A DNA stretch of 64,000 nt, from assembly GCA_944325945.1 (NCBI GenBank), contig CALVBW010000031.1, forward strand, positions 62,001 through 126,000, in the 5' to 3' direction. A program made the position numbers and the translations under genes. Origin of the DNA: Candidatus Gastranaerophilales bacterium. GTDB taxonomy: Bacteria; Cyanobacteriota; Vampirovibrionia; Gastranaerophilales; Gastranaerophilaceae. The stretch's first letter is position 1; each line of letters begins with the position of its first letter. Positions 24,525-33,245 of this stretch are shown in pieces. The notes under the pieces were generated by a model. It saw only the letters and a list, made by a program, of their open reading frames with translations. It ran no database searches and had not been told where the DNA came from.

Positions 24525-25424
24525 CTATTTTTCGGATTTTTTGCCTGATAAATTTTTGTACCATAAAGTCCAGCAAATGCTTCTCATCGGAAGCGTCAGC
24601 CCCGCTGCCGTAAACAATACCGTTGATGCAAGAATTTCTTTTGCGACAGTCAAAGGTGTTATTGTCTGAAGCTTGAAGTATTCAAGCGTAGAGTTGATTT
24701 CATTCAAAGGAAGAGTTGATGCCCAGTTTTCAAAAATTCCTCTTAAAAAGTCGCCCAGCCTTATTACATCAACTAAAGCCGCCGCACCCCAATTTATCAG
24801 GTAATGCGAAATTACGCCCAGAATTGCCATAATTAAAAATGTTCTGCCGAAATTCCCTTTAATCAGGTTAAAACTGCGCTTGAAACACCCCGTAACGCCC
24901 GCCTCAGGTTCAAACGTAAATACCTGAAACACAAGTATAAAATAGATAAAAAAGATTAATCCCAGAACCCAGAACAACGGGTTAATTGCGATTAGGGACA
25001 GAATGCTTATTATAAGCAGCAAAATAATAAAACTTCCCGTGCGAGTTGTCACGACCTGATTATGAGCCTTGAAATCATAGAGTCTGCCCGTTGAGATTAC
25101 AGCCTCTGTCATGGAATTCAGCGCGACATATGCCACAAGAAAATCCCAGAAAGCCTTCAAAAATATGGCAAACCCCGGTAATGTCATCGCCACGAGACAA
25201 AATGTCACGGTCGTAAAATTATTCAAAAATGCGTGCTCTTCAGTCAAAACCGGAAGCGAAAAAGTAAACCACCCCGTCAGACCGAAAATCAACGCAATCC
25301 CGATTATCTGCCCGAATACGGGGAACAACATATACTGCGTGAATTTCAAAAAATTCGTGAAATAAATCTTTAACCCTTCTGCCAGAACATTCCAGATGCT
25401 GTCTTTTATTTTGAATTTCGCCAT
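24525..25424 (-). CDS. Integral membrane protein of unknown function (299 aa)
   Basis: About six hydrophobic segments. The first 30 residues form an amphipathic region (SIWNVLAEGLKIYFTNFLKF), and the second half has FKRSFNLIKGNFGRTFLI, a pattern seen in YciC/glycerophosphodiesterase-membrane-domain-like proteins. No catalytic motif is present. It leads the unit with the zinc-ribbon protein and rph. The ATG follows AAAGGAGAAAAT. Confidence 0.7.
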   Translation of the reverse strand: MAKFKIKDSIWNVLAEGLKIYFTNFLKFTQYMLFPVFGQIIGIALIFGLTGWFTFSLPVLTEEHAFLNNFTTVTFCLVAMTLPGFAIFLKAFWDFLVAYVALNSMTEAVISTGRLYDFKAHNQVVTTRTGSFIILLLIISILSLIAINPLFWVLGLIFFIYFILVFQVFTFEPEAGVTGCFKRSFNLIKGNFGRTFLIMAILGVISHYLINWGAAALVDVIRLGDFLRGIFENWASTLPLNEINSTLEYFKLQTITPLTVAKEILASTVLFTAAGLTLPMRSICWTLWYKNLSGKKSEK

Positions 25425-25476
25425 ATTTTCTCCTTTGATGTATAATAATTTTATTACAAATAAGTTTAAAAAAACA

Positions 25477-26100
25477 ATGATAGATTACAAAGAATTAATA
25501 AAGAGTTTTACGGAAGAAGATTACAAAGAGCACAGGGTGAATTTGCACATCCACACGACCTATTCGGACGGTGCGGGAGATTTTGCATCACTTGTACGGC
25601 AGGCAGACGGCTATAAGGCAATTGCGATTTCCGACCACAATACAATTGAAGGTTATCTTGAAAACCCCGTTCCCGAAAACGTCATCCCCGCCGTTGAATT
25701 CGACGTCTGGTGCGGGTATGTGTTTATGCACCTTCTGGCATACGGAATTGACGTGAATTCCGACGCTTTGAAACCTTTTCTTGCTAAATCAAAAAAGGAA
25801 ACCGAACTTGATATAATTCGCATATTTGCAAAACGCGATATAAAAAAGCTTATTGAAGCGATCCACGCCTCAGGCGGGATTGCCGTAATTGCGCATCCGG
25901 CATGCTGCTGGGCGCTCAGCCTTGACAGATTTTTTAAAAAATTAAAATCATACGGACTTGACGGCGCCGAAGTTTTTTACCCCTATGAACGCCACAGAGG
26001 CATTATTAAATTTCATACCGTCGCCGCTGTCAGAAAAGCCGCCGAAAAATACGGTTTAATTATGACCGGAGGCACTGATCTTCACGGAGAAGTTCTGTAA
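25477..26100 (+). CDS. PHP-domain phosphoesterase
   Basis: 207 residues from ATG 25477; an upstream ATG (25438) lies directly in front of the likely TATAAT at 25441 and would not be transcribed. Metal-binding motifs of the PHP family are in order: HIHTTYSDG near residue 22, ISDHNT near 50, VEFD near 72, AHPA near 135 and GTDLHG near the C-terminus. Close to YciV/TrpH-type proteins that hydrolyse nucleoside bisphosphates or short oligonucleotides. Shorter than typical TrpH (about 280 residues). Divergent from the membrane-protein gene. Confidence 0.85.
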   Translation: MIDYKELIKSFTEEDYKEHRVNLHIHTTYSDGAGDFASLVRQADGYKAIAISDHNTIEGYLENPVPENVIPAVEFDVWCGYVFMHLLAYGIDVNSDALKPFLAKSKKETELDIIRIFAKRDIKKLIEAIHASGGIAVIAHPACCWALSLDRFFKKLKSYGLDGAEVFYPYERHRGIIKFHTVAAVRKAAEKYGLIMTGGTDLHGEVL

Positions 26101-26116
26101 GATTATTAAATATTTT

Positions 26117-27100
26117 TTAAATCAACAGAACAATAAGTCCCGCAAGAATTAATGCCGGTCCGAAAGGTAAATAAGTCCTGTTTTCTGGCTCTCTTATTCC
26201 TCTGAGAACTTCTCTGCAGGCAAAAATTCCGATTACGGCAAGAACAATTGCACTCAATACATAGGCAATTGTGTTTTCAAGCCAGCCGAACTGCATTGCC
26301 ATTAAAAATGCTATCGTATATGTCAAAAAAGCTCCGAGTGACAACACTACCATCCAGTTACGGTTGTCAATTTCTTTTTTAACATACACCGGCAAAGTAA
26401 TAATAACCTGAATAATTACGCTCATAATAAGAATTATAACCAGCATTCTCCAGCCGAAAACCGCCCCGAGTCCTGCCGCAATAAAAGAATCACCTTCCCC
26501 GAACGCGCGTGAGCCCGCAATTAAATAGCCGATTCTCGCAACAATTTCCATCACAACAAAACCGAGTATTATTCCGAGAAGAGTGCTGGATACAGGATTT
26601 CCTATAATCCATTCCGTCGTAAAATTAAAACCGCCCGTCAATTGGTGGAATTGATATAAATCAAGCGCTGTTACAAGTATTGCATACAAAATTCCGACAC
26701 CGATAAGAGAATAGGTATGCATGTCAAAAACAACCTTCTCCTTCCAGTCCGTTCCGGCAATTACTATGAACAAGCTGCCGATTACAAGCGCAAATAAAGT
26801 GTCCCAGCTTATTCCGAATTTTAAAAACACCAGAACAAACACAACTCCGGTTAAAAATTCCACAACAGGATACTGTATACTGATTTTTTCTCCGCAAAAT
26901 CCGCATTTGCCGCGCAGAAGAATATATGACAAAATCGGAATATTATGCCACCACAAAAGTTTATGCTGACATTTCGGACATTTTGAAGCCGGAAATACAA
27001 TCGACTCATTGCTTAATGCCCTTAAAATGACTACGTTTAAGAAACTTCCGATACAAAGCCCTATAATAAATACCAGTAACAATACCGCCATAACAAGCAT
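26117..27100 (-). CDS. pilD: Type IV prepilin peptidase/N-methyltransferase
   Basis: 327 residues with eight or more membrane helices. The N-terminal cytoplasmic domain has two zinc-binding pairs, CPKC at 41-44 and CGFC at 66-69. The aspartyl protease motif GEGDSF is present near residue 200, with an Asp in VVFDMHT earlier. It cleaves and methylates prepilins, for example the one at 60327-61595. Somewhat longer than usual through extra C-terminal helices. It follows the sigma factor gene by 12 bp. Confidence 0.92.
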   Translation of the reverse strand: MLVMAVLLLVFIIGLCIGSFLNVVILRALSNESIVFPASKCPKCQHKLLWWHNIPILSYILLRGKCGFCGEKISIQYPVVEFLTGVVFVLVFLKFGISWDTLFALVIGSLFIVIAGTDWKEKVVFDMHTYSLIGVGILYAILVTALDLYQFHQLTGGFNFTTEWIIGNPVSSTLLGIILGFVVMEIVARIGYLIAGSRAFGEGDSFIAAGLGAVFGWRMLVIILIMSVIIQVIITLPVYVKKEIDNRNWMVVLSLGAFLTYTIAFLMAMQFGWLENTIAYVLSAIVLAVIGIFACREVLRGIREPENRTYLPFGPALILAGLIVLLI

Positions 27101-27112
27101 AATTAACTCCTT

Positions 27113-27883
27113 TTATTTCTCATAATTTTTTATCAGTTCGTACATTTTGTTAAGCGCCTTTTTCAACCTTCTGGAAACCTGCATTTGCGAAATATGAACT
27201 CTTTCCGCGATTTCACGCTGGTTCAGGTCTTCATAGTAGCTCAATTCTATTATCTGCTTCAATTCCGGAGAGAGTTTGTCTATTGCGGAAGAAAGCATAA
27301 TTTTGTCTTCGTATGAATTCATAAATTCCCTGTAATCGCCTGACGGAATTCTGTCCACAAGCGCAAGGTCTTCGTCTTCACCTTTTAAATACTGATCAAG
27401 AGAGAGAGCTGTTTTGTATTTGTCAATATTCATAACCTCTTCGACTTTTTCCTCTGAAATTCCGAGAATATTTGCGATATCTTCGGCTGACGGGTCTTCA
27501 ACACCTTCTTCCGCAAGCTTTTTGGCGGTTGATGATATTTTAAAAACAAGCTCCTGCAATTCTCTGGGCGCCTTTATTATTGCAGCTTTATCTCTGAGAT
27601 AGTGTTTAATTTCACCTTTAATAAAATATGTCGCATAGGTTCTGAAGCGGGTGTTCATGTTCAGCTTGTATGCTTCAATTGCCTTGATAAGCCCCAGTGA
27701 GCCGACCTGAACAAGATCTTCATTACTCACGCCTGATTGCATGGATATTGTATTCGCAATTTTTTTGACAAGCGTCATGGCATCTTCAACTATTTTTAAG
27801 TGCAGCATACGTTTTTTCTTTTCGTCTTTGCACTCTTTGAAGGATGCTATCAAATCGTCAAGTTTTTCATAAGTCTTGGTCAT
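27113..27883 (-). CDS. Sigma-70 family factor, SigB/SigF-like
   Basis: 256 residues. It has region 2 (EDLVQVGSLGLIKAIEAY and FRTYATYFIKGEIKHYLRD), region 3 (SAEDIANILGISEEKVEEV) and region 4 with the helix-turn-helix NQREIAERVHISQMQVSRRLKKAL. It lacks region 1, placing it with group 3 alternative factors (SigB/F/G type). No anti-sigma or anti-anti-sigma gene is adjacent. A TATAAT lies at about 27905 and GAGAG precedes the ATG. Co-transcribed with pilD, which may link it to pilus or stress expression. Confidence 0.9.
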   Translation of the reverse strand: MTKTYEKLDDLIASFKECKDEKKKRMLHLKIVEDAMTLVKKIANTISMQSGVSNEDLVQVGSLGLIKAIEAYKLNMNTRFRTYATYFIKGEIKHYLRDKAAIIKAPRELQELVFKISSTAKKLAEEGVEDPSAEDIANILGISEEKVEEVMNIDKYKTALSLDQYLKGEDEDLALVDRIPSGDYREFMNSYEDKIMLSSAIDKLSPELKQIIELSYYEDLNQREIAERVHISQMQVSRRLKKALNKMYELIKNYEK

Positions 27884-27975
27884 GGGTTACTCTCTCATAT
27901 ATATTATATCATATTTTTAATTTTTATCTAAATTTTAATTTTACGTAATAATTTTTTAAACATGCCGGTTGTTCA

Positions 27976-27984
27976 TGCTACAAT
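27976..27984 (+). promoter_or_regulatory. Extended -10 promoter of gatC-pyrG
   Basis: TGC TACAAT (TACAAT at 27979-27984), with a weak TTAAAC at 17-bp spacing. A normal leader with AGGAG before the gatC ATG follows. Confidence 0.5.
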
Positions 27985-28004
27985 TAATCCATAGGAGCAA
28001 AAAA

Positions 28005-28286
28005 ATGATAACAATAAAAGACGTAGAACATGTTGCAAAGCTTGCAAGACTTGAATTAACGGAAGAGGAAAAGGAACTTTATACAAAACAGCTGGGAGAT
28101 GTTTTGAAATACGTTGATCAGATGAATGAAGTTGATACAACAAATGTCAAACCAATGTCTCATGCCATTGATTTTGTAAACGTAATGAGAGAAGACAAAG
28201 TCGTTTACGAACAAACAAAAGAACAATTGATGGCAAATGCTCCGGAAGAAGAAAACGGATTTTTCAAGGTTCCGAAAATTAATTAA
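28005..28286 (+). CDS. gatC: Glutamyl/aspartyl-tRNA amidotransferase subunit C
   Basis: 93 residues from ATG 28005, after ATAGGAGCAAA; an in-frame ATG at 27969 lies upstream of the promoter. Conserved features: the VEHVAKLARLELTEEE start and the C-terminal PEEENGFFKVPKI tail. GatC stabilises the GatCAB complex that amidates Glu-tRNA(Gln) and Asp-tRNA(Asn). gatA and gatB are not adjacent. It forms a unit with pyrG. Confidence 0.95.
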   Translation: MITIKDVEHVAKLARLELTEEEKELYTKQLGDVLKYVDQMNEVDTTNVKPMSHAIDFVNVMREDKVVYEQTKEQLMANAPEEENGFFKVPKIN

Positions 28287-28336
28287 TGCGTCTGCGGCGC
28301 ATCGGGTGAGATTTGGCAGTAAAAAACGGGGTAAAT

Positions 28337-29941
28337 ATGACAAAATATATTTTTATTACAGGCGGTGTGGTAAGTTCATTAGGCAAAGGGATTATCGCGG
28401 CATCTCTGGGGAAATTATTAAGAGCGCGCGGATTTTCGGTTATTAACCAGAAATTCGACCCGTATATAAACGTTGACCCGGGTACAATGAGCCCTTTTCA
28501 GCACGGAGAAGTTTTTGTAACCGATGACGGCGCCGAAACAGATCTGGATTTGGGACACTACGAAAGATTTACCGACACTAACCTCGGAAAATTCAATAAC
28601 GTAACCTCAGGAAGCGTTTACCAGAGAGTTATTGAAAAAGAAAGAAAAGGCGATTATCTCGGCGCAACCGTTCAGGTAATTCCGCATATCACAAACGAGA
28701 TTAAATCAAGAATTGCAGGCGCCACAAAACAATTCAAACCTGATTTTCAGCTTATTGAAATCGGCGGAACCATCGGTGACATCGAAAGTTTGCCGTTTAT
28801 TGAATCTATCCGCCAATTCAAATCGGAAGTCGGAATAGGTAATGCAATATCGGTTCACTGTACACTTTTGCCTTATTTGCCGACATCGGGCGAATTAAAA
28901 ACAAAACCGTCACAGCACAGTGTAAGTGTTTTGAGAAGCTACGGTATTCAGCCGGAAATCCTTGTCTGCCGTACAACACGTCCTATCCCGAAAACAGAAA
29001 AAGAAAAACTCGCGCTTTTCTGCTCCGTTCCTAAAGACGCTGTTATTGAATGCCGTGATATGAAAAGTATCTATGAAGTTCCGCTTGCGCTTGAAGAACA
29101 AAAAATGGCGGATGTAATCCTTCAGATGCTCGGAGTTAAATCAAAACAACCCGATTTAAAAGGCTGGGAAAAGCTTATCGAAAAAATTAAAAATCCCAAA
29201 AAGACCGTAAAAGTTGCAATTGCAGGCAAATATACAAAACTTTCCGATGCATACATATCAGTTGTCGAATCCTTGAAACACGCGGGTTACGCAAATGATG
29301 CGGCAATAGAGGTTAAGTGGATAAATTCGGAAGAATGTATTGACGAAAAACGCTGCAAGGAGCTTTTGAAAGAAGTTCAGGCGGTTGTTGTACCCGGAGG
29401 TTTCGGAGTACGCGGAATTGAGGGTAAATTAAACGTTATCAAATATGCAAGGGAAAACAATCTTCCGTTTTTGGGATTGTGCCTCGGAATGCAGTGCGCG
29501 GTAATTGAATATGCGAGAAATGTCGCAGGACTTAAAGGTGCAAATTCCGCTGAATTTGACGAAAATGCACCATATCCGGTAATTGATTTGATGATGGAGC
29601 AGAAAAACGTCAAAGGCTACGGCGGAACAATGAGGCTGGGCGCTTATGACTGTATTTTGAAAAAGGGTTCTGTTGCGGCAAAAGCCTACGGCAAAGAAAA
29701 AATCTCAGAACGCCACAGACACAGATATGAAGTTAATAACGAATATTTGAAACAGATTGCGGATGCCGGTCTGGTATTTTCGGGAATGTCACCTGACGGC
29801 ATGCTCGCGGAAGTGGTTGAATTACCGCAAAATGACTGGTTTGTGGCATCTCAATTCCACCCTGAATTCAAATCCCGTCCCGATAAACCGCATCCGTTGT
29901 TCAAAGGATTGATTGACGCGGCTGTTAAAAGGATTAAGTAG
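28337..29941 (+). CDS. pyrG: CTP synthase
   Basis: 534 residues from ATG 28337, after ACGGGGTAAAT; an in-frame TTG at 28313 is less likely. N-terminal synthetase domain: [17 protein letters not shown] and the [19 protein letters not shown] block. C-terminal class I glutaminase: the nucleophile cysteine is in [10 protein letters not shown], with the FHPEFKSRP region near the end. It makes CTP from UTP, ATP and glutamine. All catalytic parts are intact. Confidence 0.97.
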   Translation: MTKYIFITGGVVSSLGKGIIAASLGKLLRARGFSVINQKFDPYINVDPGTMSPFQHGEVFVTDDGAETDLDLGHYERFTDTNLGKFNNVTSGSVYQRVIEKERKGDYLGATVQVIPHITNEIKSRIAGATKQFKPDFQLIEIGGTIGDIESLPFIESIRQFKSEVGIGNAISVHCTLLPYLPTSGELKTKPSQHSVSVLRSYGIQPEILVCRTTRPIPKTEKEKLALFCSVPKDAVIECRDMKSIYEVPLALEEQKMADVILQMLGVKSKQPDLKGWEKLIEKIKNPKKTVKVAIAGKYTKLSDAYISVVESLKHAGYANDAAIEVKWINSEECIDEKRCKELLKEVQAVVVPGGFGVRGIEGKLNVIKYARENNLPFLGLCLGMQCAVIEYARNVAGLKGANSAEFDENAPYPVIDLMMEQKNVKGYGGTMRLGAYDCILKKGSVAAKAYGKEKISERHRHRYEVNNEYLKQIADAGLVFSGMSPDGMLAEVVELPQNDWFVASQFHPEFKSRPDKPHPLFKGLIDAAVKRIK

Positions 29942-29964
29942 AGGTTTTAAATGTATAAAATGGC

Positions 29965-29993
29965 TTGACCTTGAGCTATTTTAATAGTATCCT
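29965..29993 (+). promoter_or_regulatory. Promoter for the MFS transporter gene
   Basis: TTGACC (29965-29970), 17 bp, TATCCT (29988-29993), with a short leader carrying AGGAAAAG before the ATG at 30014. Confidence 0.65.
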
Positions 29994-30013
29994 TGTTATA
30001 GGAAAAGTTAAGG

Positions 30014-31387
30014 ATGACAGAGCTAAAGAAGTTTGGTACTCTTCAATTTTTAAATTTTGCACTCGGATTTTTCGGGCTGCAGTTCGCATGGCAGATGAGA
30101 ATTATTCTGTCCGGACCTGTGACCGAGAATCTGGGAGCGTCACCGTTTTTGTACGGATTAATCTGGCTTGCGGGACCTTTTACGGGCATGGTTGTCCAGC
30201 CTCTTGTCGGGGCATTGAGTGATAAAACCGTTTCAAGGTTTGGCAGAAGACGTCCGTATTTGCTGGGCGGGGCGCTAATCGCAAGTTTGGCGCTGTGGGT
30301 TTTCCCGAATTCCCAGCACGTTGCAATTCAAATGGAAAGCGCTTTAGGGTTTGATCTTCCTATATGGACGGCTTTACTGGTTGCGGCGGTTATGATCTGG
30401 ATAATTGATGCATGTATTAATGTTGCTCAGGGGCCATATAGAGCATTAATTCCGGATGTTGTACCGCAGGAGCAGCATGCTATGGCAAATTCTTATATAA
30501 GTCTTGCAATCGGACTCGGCTCTGTTGTTGCGGCCGGTGCGGCTCCTTTTTTGAAATACTTCTTTAATTTCCAGATGTCTATTCCCGCACAGTTTATTAT
30601 GGCGGCGCTGGCGTTTTCACTCGGAATGCTGTGGACCTGTATTACAATTAAAGAGCATCAAACTCATAAAGAAATTATCAAAGACGCTGCTGTTGCCAAT
30701 ATTAAGGAAGACAGTTTCTGGGATTCTTTAAAGAATTTCTTTTTAATGTCTCCTGAGGTCGGCAAAATCTGCCTTATGCAGTTTTTCACGTGGATGAGCA
30801 CAATGTGTATGCTGATATTTTTTACTCAATATTCAGTACATACGTTATTCGGGGTTCCTGATTTAACAAGTGCAAGCGAGACAGCACGGCATGCGTTTGA
30901 AGAAGCTGTTGTAAACGGAACTAATTTTTCATCAATTTGTTTTGCAATATTCAATCTGGTTTGTTTTCTTGTGGCGATACCTATCGGGGCTCTGGCTCAA
31001 AAATTCGGTAATAAAAGAATTCACATAATAGCTCTATTATCAATGGTGCTTGCATATCTGGGTATGGCCATGACTGCAAATACAATATATGTCGCATTTT
31101 TAATGGGATTTGCGGGAATAGGCTGGGCAAGTATCTGTGCTTTGCCTTTTGCTATGCTTTCAAGATATATTAAAAAAGGCACGGAAGGCTCTGTTATGGG
31201 AATTTTTAACATCTTTATCGCAGGTCCTCAGGTATTTGTGTGCACACTTGTTGCGTGGTTTATTTCACAGTGCGTGTTTGATGCGGGAGAAGGGCTTGTA
31301 AATTATCACTGGGAATACGCGTTTTTAATAGGCGCGGTATGTTTACTGCTTGCGGCGCTTGTGACCAAAACGGTTAAAGAAGATTAG
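30014..31387 (+). CDS. MFS sugar transporter, GPH/SLC45-like
   Basis: 457 residues, about 12 membrane helices. The loop between helices 2 and 3 has GALSDKTVSRFGRRRPYLL, the D-x3-RxGRRRP pattern of the GPH/sucrose-transporter-like MFS group, and a related loop with KFGNKR lies in the second half. It probably imports a sugar or glycoside with protons; the substrate is not predictable. Monocistronic with its own promoter; no sugar-catabolic genes flank it. Confidence 0.85.
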   Translation: MTELKKFGTLQFLNFALGFFGLQFAWQMRIILSGPVTENLGASPFLYGLIWLAGPFTGMVVQPLVGALSDKTVSRFGRRRPYLLGGALIASLALWVFPNSQHVAIQMESALGFDLPIWTALLVAAVMIWIIDACINVAQGPYRALIPDVVPQEQHAMANSYISLAIGLGSVVAAGAAPFLKYFFNFQMSIPAQFIMAALAFSLGMLWTCITIKEHQTHKEIIKDAAVANIKEDSFWDSLKNFFLMSPEVGKICLMQFFTWMSTMCMLIFFTQYSVHTLFGVPDLTSASETARHAFEEAVVNGTNFSSICFAIFNLVCFLVAIPIGALAQKFGNKRIHIIALLSMVLAYLGMAMTANTIYVAFLMGFAGIGWASICALPFAMLSRYIKKGTEGSVMGIFNIFIAGPQVFVCTLVAWFISQCVFDAGEGLVNYHWEYAFLIGAVCLLLAALVTKTVKED

Positions 31388-31437
31388 CGGCAAAAAATAT
31401 TTTTTTCGGGTTTTGAATTTTTTAAAGGAGAAATTTT

Positions 31438-31965
31438 ATGTACATAACCCCTGTAAATAATCAATCTTTTACGGGTTTCAGATTAAAAGGAAACGGCGCA
31501 AAAGCTCTTGCGGAAAAATTTGTCAGCAATCCTGAGTATGAAAAAACATTCACACGCCGTATTATAAACCCCTTAAAAAAAATTAACACCGATGTAATTT
31601 ACGACGGCGAAGATGTTTTTGTAAAAAATATTTTCGGCAAGAAAAAGGTTACGGATTTTGTAGATACGGATTATTTTATGGGGGATAAATACAGTGTTTA
31701 CGGTATCGAAACAAAAAGTTTCAATAATAAAAAAATAAAAGAACATTTTTATATTCCGGATGGAGGCAGAAGCGCACGAAAAACGCTTAACGATACCGAA
31801 TTAACCGGAATTCCGCATGAATTTTTTGCGGCAAAACAAATAGCGCTGTATGAAAATATATTAGTTGATACGCCGAAAGCTCTGCCTGCGGAAGATGCAA
31901 TTGAGGCAAAAGCCAAAGAACTTCAATTTTTGTACGGCAAAACAATAAAAAGCTCCCAAAAATGA
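31438..31965 (+). CDS. Unknown 175-aa protein with N-terminal FTG motif
   Basis: Not recognised. It begins MYITPVNNQSFTGFRLKG; the N-x-x-S-F-T-G motif at residues 7-13 recalls the products at 8358-9860 and 16754-17218. The rest is soluble, with a beta-rich middle (VIYDGEDVFVKNIFGKKKV) and a helical end. No signal peptide or membrane segment. Start after AAAGGAGAAATTTT. Its 3' end overlaps a terminator. Confidence 0.7.
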   Translation: MYITPVNNQSFTGFRLKGNGAKALAEKFVSNPEYEKTFTRRIINPLKKINTDVIYDGEDVFVKNIFGKKKVTDFVDTDYFMGDKYSVYGIETKSFNNKKIKEHFYIPDGGRSARKTLNDTELTGIPHEFFAAKQIALYENILVDTPKALPAEDAIEAKAKELQFLYGKTIKSSQK

Positions 31966-31975
31966 GAGCTTTTTA
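31947..31975 (+). terminator. Terminator between the convergent 31438 and 31998 genes
   Basis: AAAAAGCTC-loop-GAGCTTTTT overlaps the last codons of the 31438 gene. With A- and T-runs on both sides it can serve both convergent genes. Confidence 0.8.
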
Positions 31976-31997
31976 TGTGATTCGGTTTTAAAAAATT

Positions 31998-32594
31998 TTA
32001 GAGTGAAAGGATAAATCCGCCTTTGTCAGCGTTTTTGAGGTTATCGCCTTCAATTTTTGCACGTAAATTTTTGATGTATTTATAAACATAGTCTCTCGGC
32101 AGATCCAGCAGTTCGGCAAGATCTTTTGCGTAGACTATTTTATTGCTGTTTTGCGCAAAGTAATCAAAAACTTTTTGTTCGCGGTCAGTGAGATTCTTTT
32201 TGAACACGATTCTGACTTCTTCTCTCAAATTTTTAGCGGGAGTTTTTTCCGCTTTAACCGGTTTCGGAGCTGCTTTTTTCGGAGCAGGAGTCTTTTTAGC
32301 GGTCGTATTATGAGGTTCGTGCTTCGGTGCAATAAACGGTGACGGAGCGATTTCTCGTTCTCTTGCATAGGCTCTGTCGGCAATATTGCTTAATCTTTCG
32401 GTACGGGTTTGTGACCACTCTTCAGTATCGTTGGAGATTACCGGCTGACCTTTCAAAACAATATCAACGATATCATTTGTGTGTTTATCTTGCTCTAATT
32501 TTTTTCCCAGTCTGGCAGCGAATTCTTCTAATGTAATCTTTTCTAATGAGCTTCTCCATTGCTTAATCTCTTCCTTGCTCAAGTATTCAGACAT
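31998..32594 (-). CDS. Winged-helix DNA-binding protein (198 aa)
   Basis: Three parts: an N-terminal helical segment (1-75), an Ala/Lys/Pro-rich linker (about 85-125, KTPAPKKAAPKPVKAEKTPA) and a C-terminal winged helix (about 130-198) with LTDREQKVFDYFAQN and YAKDLAELLDLPRDYVYKYI, ending in a GGFILSL wing. The C-terminal part resembles OmpR-type transcription-factor domains, but no receiver domain is present. The linker resembles histone H1-like tails. The leader has AAGGAG and an extended -10 TGC TAAGTT (32632-32640). Target unknown. Confidence 0.7.
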   Translation of the reverse strand: MSEYLSKEEIKQWRSSLEKITLEEFAARLGKKLEQDKHTNDIVDIVLKGQPVISNDTEEWSQTRTERLSNIADRAYAREREIAPSPFIAPKHEPHNTTAKKTPAPKKAAPKPVKAEKTPAKNLREEVRIVFKKNLTDREQKVFDYFAQNSNKIVYAKDLAELLDLPRDYVYKYIKNLRAKIEGDNLKNADKGGFILSL

Positions 32595-32726
32595 TCATTA
32601 ATCTCCTTAAATAATCTCTTTCACAATATTTAACTTAGCACAAACCATGCCCGAATAGTGCAAAATGTTTCATAACGTAAATTTTTATGTTAAATATTTT
32701 ACAATTGTTATATTTCTTTATAAAGA

Positions 32727-32764
32727 GAGGTTACTAAGATACTAAGGCAGTAAGATACTAAGAA
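32727..32764. repeat. ACTAAGNN octamer array, reverse orientation
   Basis: Four octamers in phase (ACTAAGAT, ACTAAGGC, AGTAAGAT, ACTAAGAA). Same family as the CTTAGTNN blocks, on the opposite strand. Part of the 651-bp gene-free stretch 32595-33245. Confidence 0.8.
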
Positions 32765-32822
32765 GGTTTTAGAGTGAGTGAAATGAAGCTTTATGTCATC
32801 CTTAGGCTTTGAAGAATCTCTA

Positions 32823-32915
32823 TGCCCCCTCTCCCTAACCCTCTCCCGCCGGGAGAGGGTATAATTTCGACACGAGCATTTGCGAGTGGTAGAAATTCGG
32901 GTGAGGGTTTCTTAC
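32823..32915. repeat. GC-rich element with long inverted repeat, copy A
   Basis: A hairpin CCCTCTCCCG-CC-GGGAGAGGG is followed by AATTTC...GAAATT arms enclosing ACACGAGCATTTGCGAGTG. A diverged copy with the same order of parts lies at 61244-61320. No coding sequence is seen. Confidence 0.7.
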
Positions 32916-32922
32916 TTTCAAG

Positions 32923-32954
32923 TCCACCTTTGAAAAATTTATTCTTTGTGCTAA
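32923..32954 (+). other. Orphan copy of the ilvC promoter segment
   Basis: 32 bp identical to 36502-36533 just upstream of ilvC, covering the -35 TTGAAA and spacer up to CTAA. The copy diverges within the -10 box (TAAGTG instead of TAAAAT), so it is probably inactive. It sits among repeats with no gene close downstream. Confidence 0.7.
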
Positions 32955-32961
32955 GTGAGAA

Positions 32962-33132
32962 GCAGGTCGGATTATCCAACAGTAAATCCTTAGTGCCTTA
33001 GTGCCTTAGTATCTTAGTATCCTTTTTCTTGAGATCCTGAAATAAATTCAGGATGACAAATTGTAGGTCGGATTATCCGACAGAAACTCTTAGTGCCTTA
33101 GTATCTTAGTATCTTAGTATCCTAGTATCTTT
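32962..33132. repeat. Composite CTTAGTNN/hairpin repeat, two units
   Basis: Starts with GCAGGTCGGATTATCCAAC, then octamers (CTTAGTGC, CTTAGTGC, CTTAGTAT, CTTAGTAT), the GATCCTGAA/TTCAGGATGAC hairpin, GTAGGTCGGATTATCCGAC and a second octamer block of five. Same family as 7064-7612. Confidence 0.85.
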
Positions 33133-33138
33133 CTGAGT

Positions 33139-33215
33139 TTACCCCCCAACCCTAACCCTCCCCCTCAAGGGGGGAGGGAACTATGTAGGTTGGGTTTTCA
33201 GCCCAACTAAAGGTA
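33139..33215. repeat. C-rich hairpin repeat, copy 1
   Basis: CCCCCAACCCTAACC, then a CCCTCCCCCT/GGGGGGAGGG hairpin, then GTAGGTTGGG-TTTTCA-GCCCAACT. A nearly identical copy lies at 39919-40003. Confidence 0.8.
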
Positions 33216-33245
33216 TTAAGTGAATAAATAAATCCTTAGAGCCCT

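Noticed and set aside
28287-28336. Hairpin between gatC and pyrG as terminator
   Set aside because: The ATGCG/CGCAT stem is only 5 bp and has no T-run.
32791-32979. 62-aa minus-strand ORF
   Set aside because: It consists of the GC-rich inverted repeat and the ilvC-promoter copy; no ribosome binding site and no protein-like composition.
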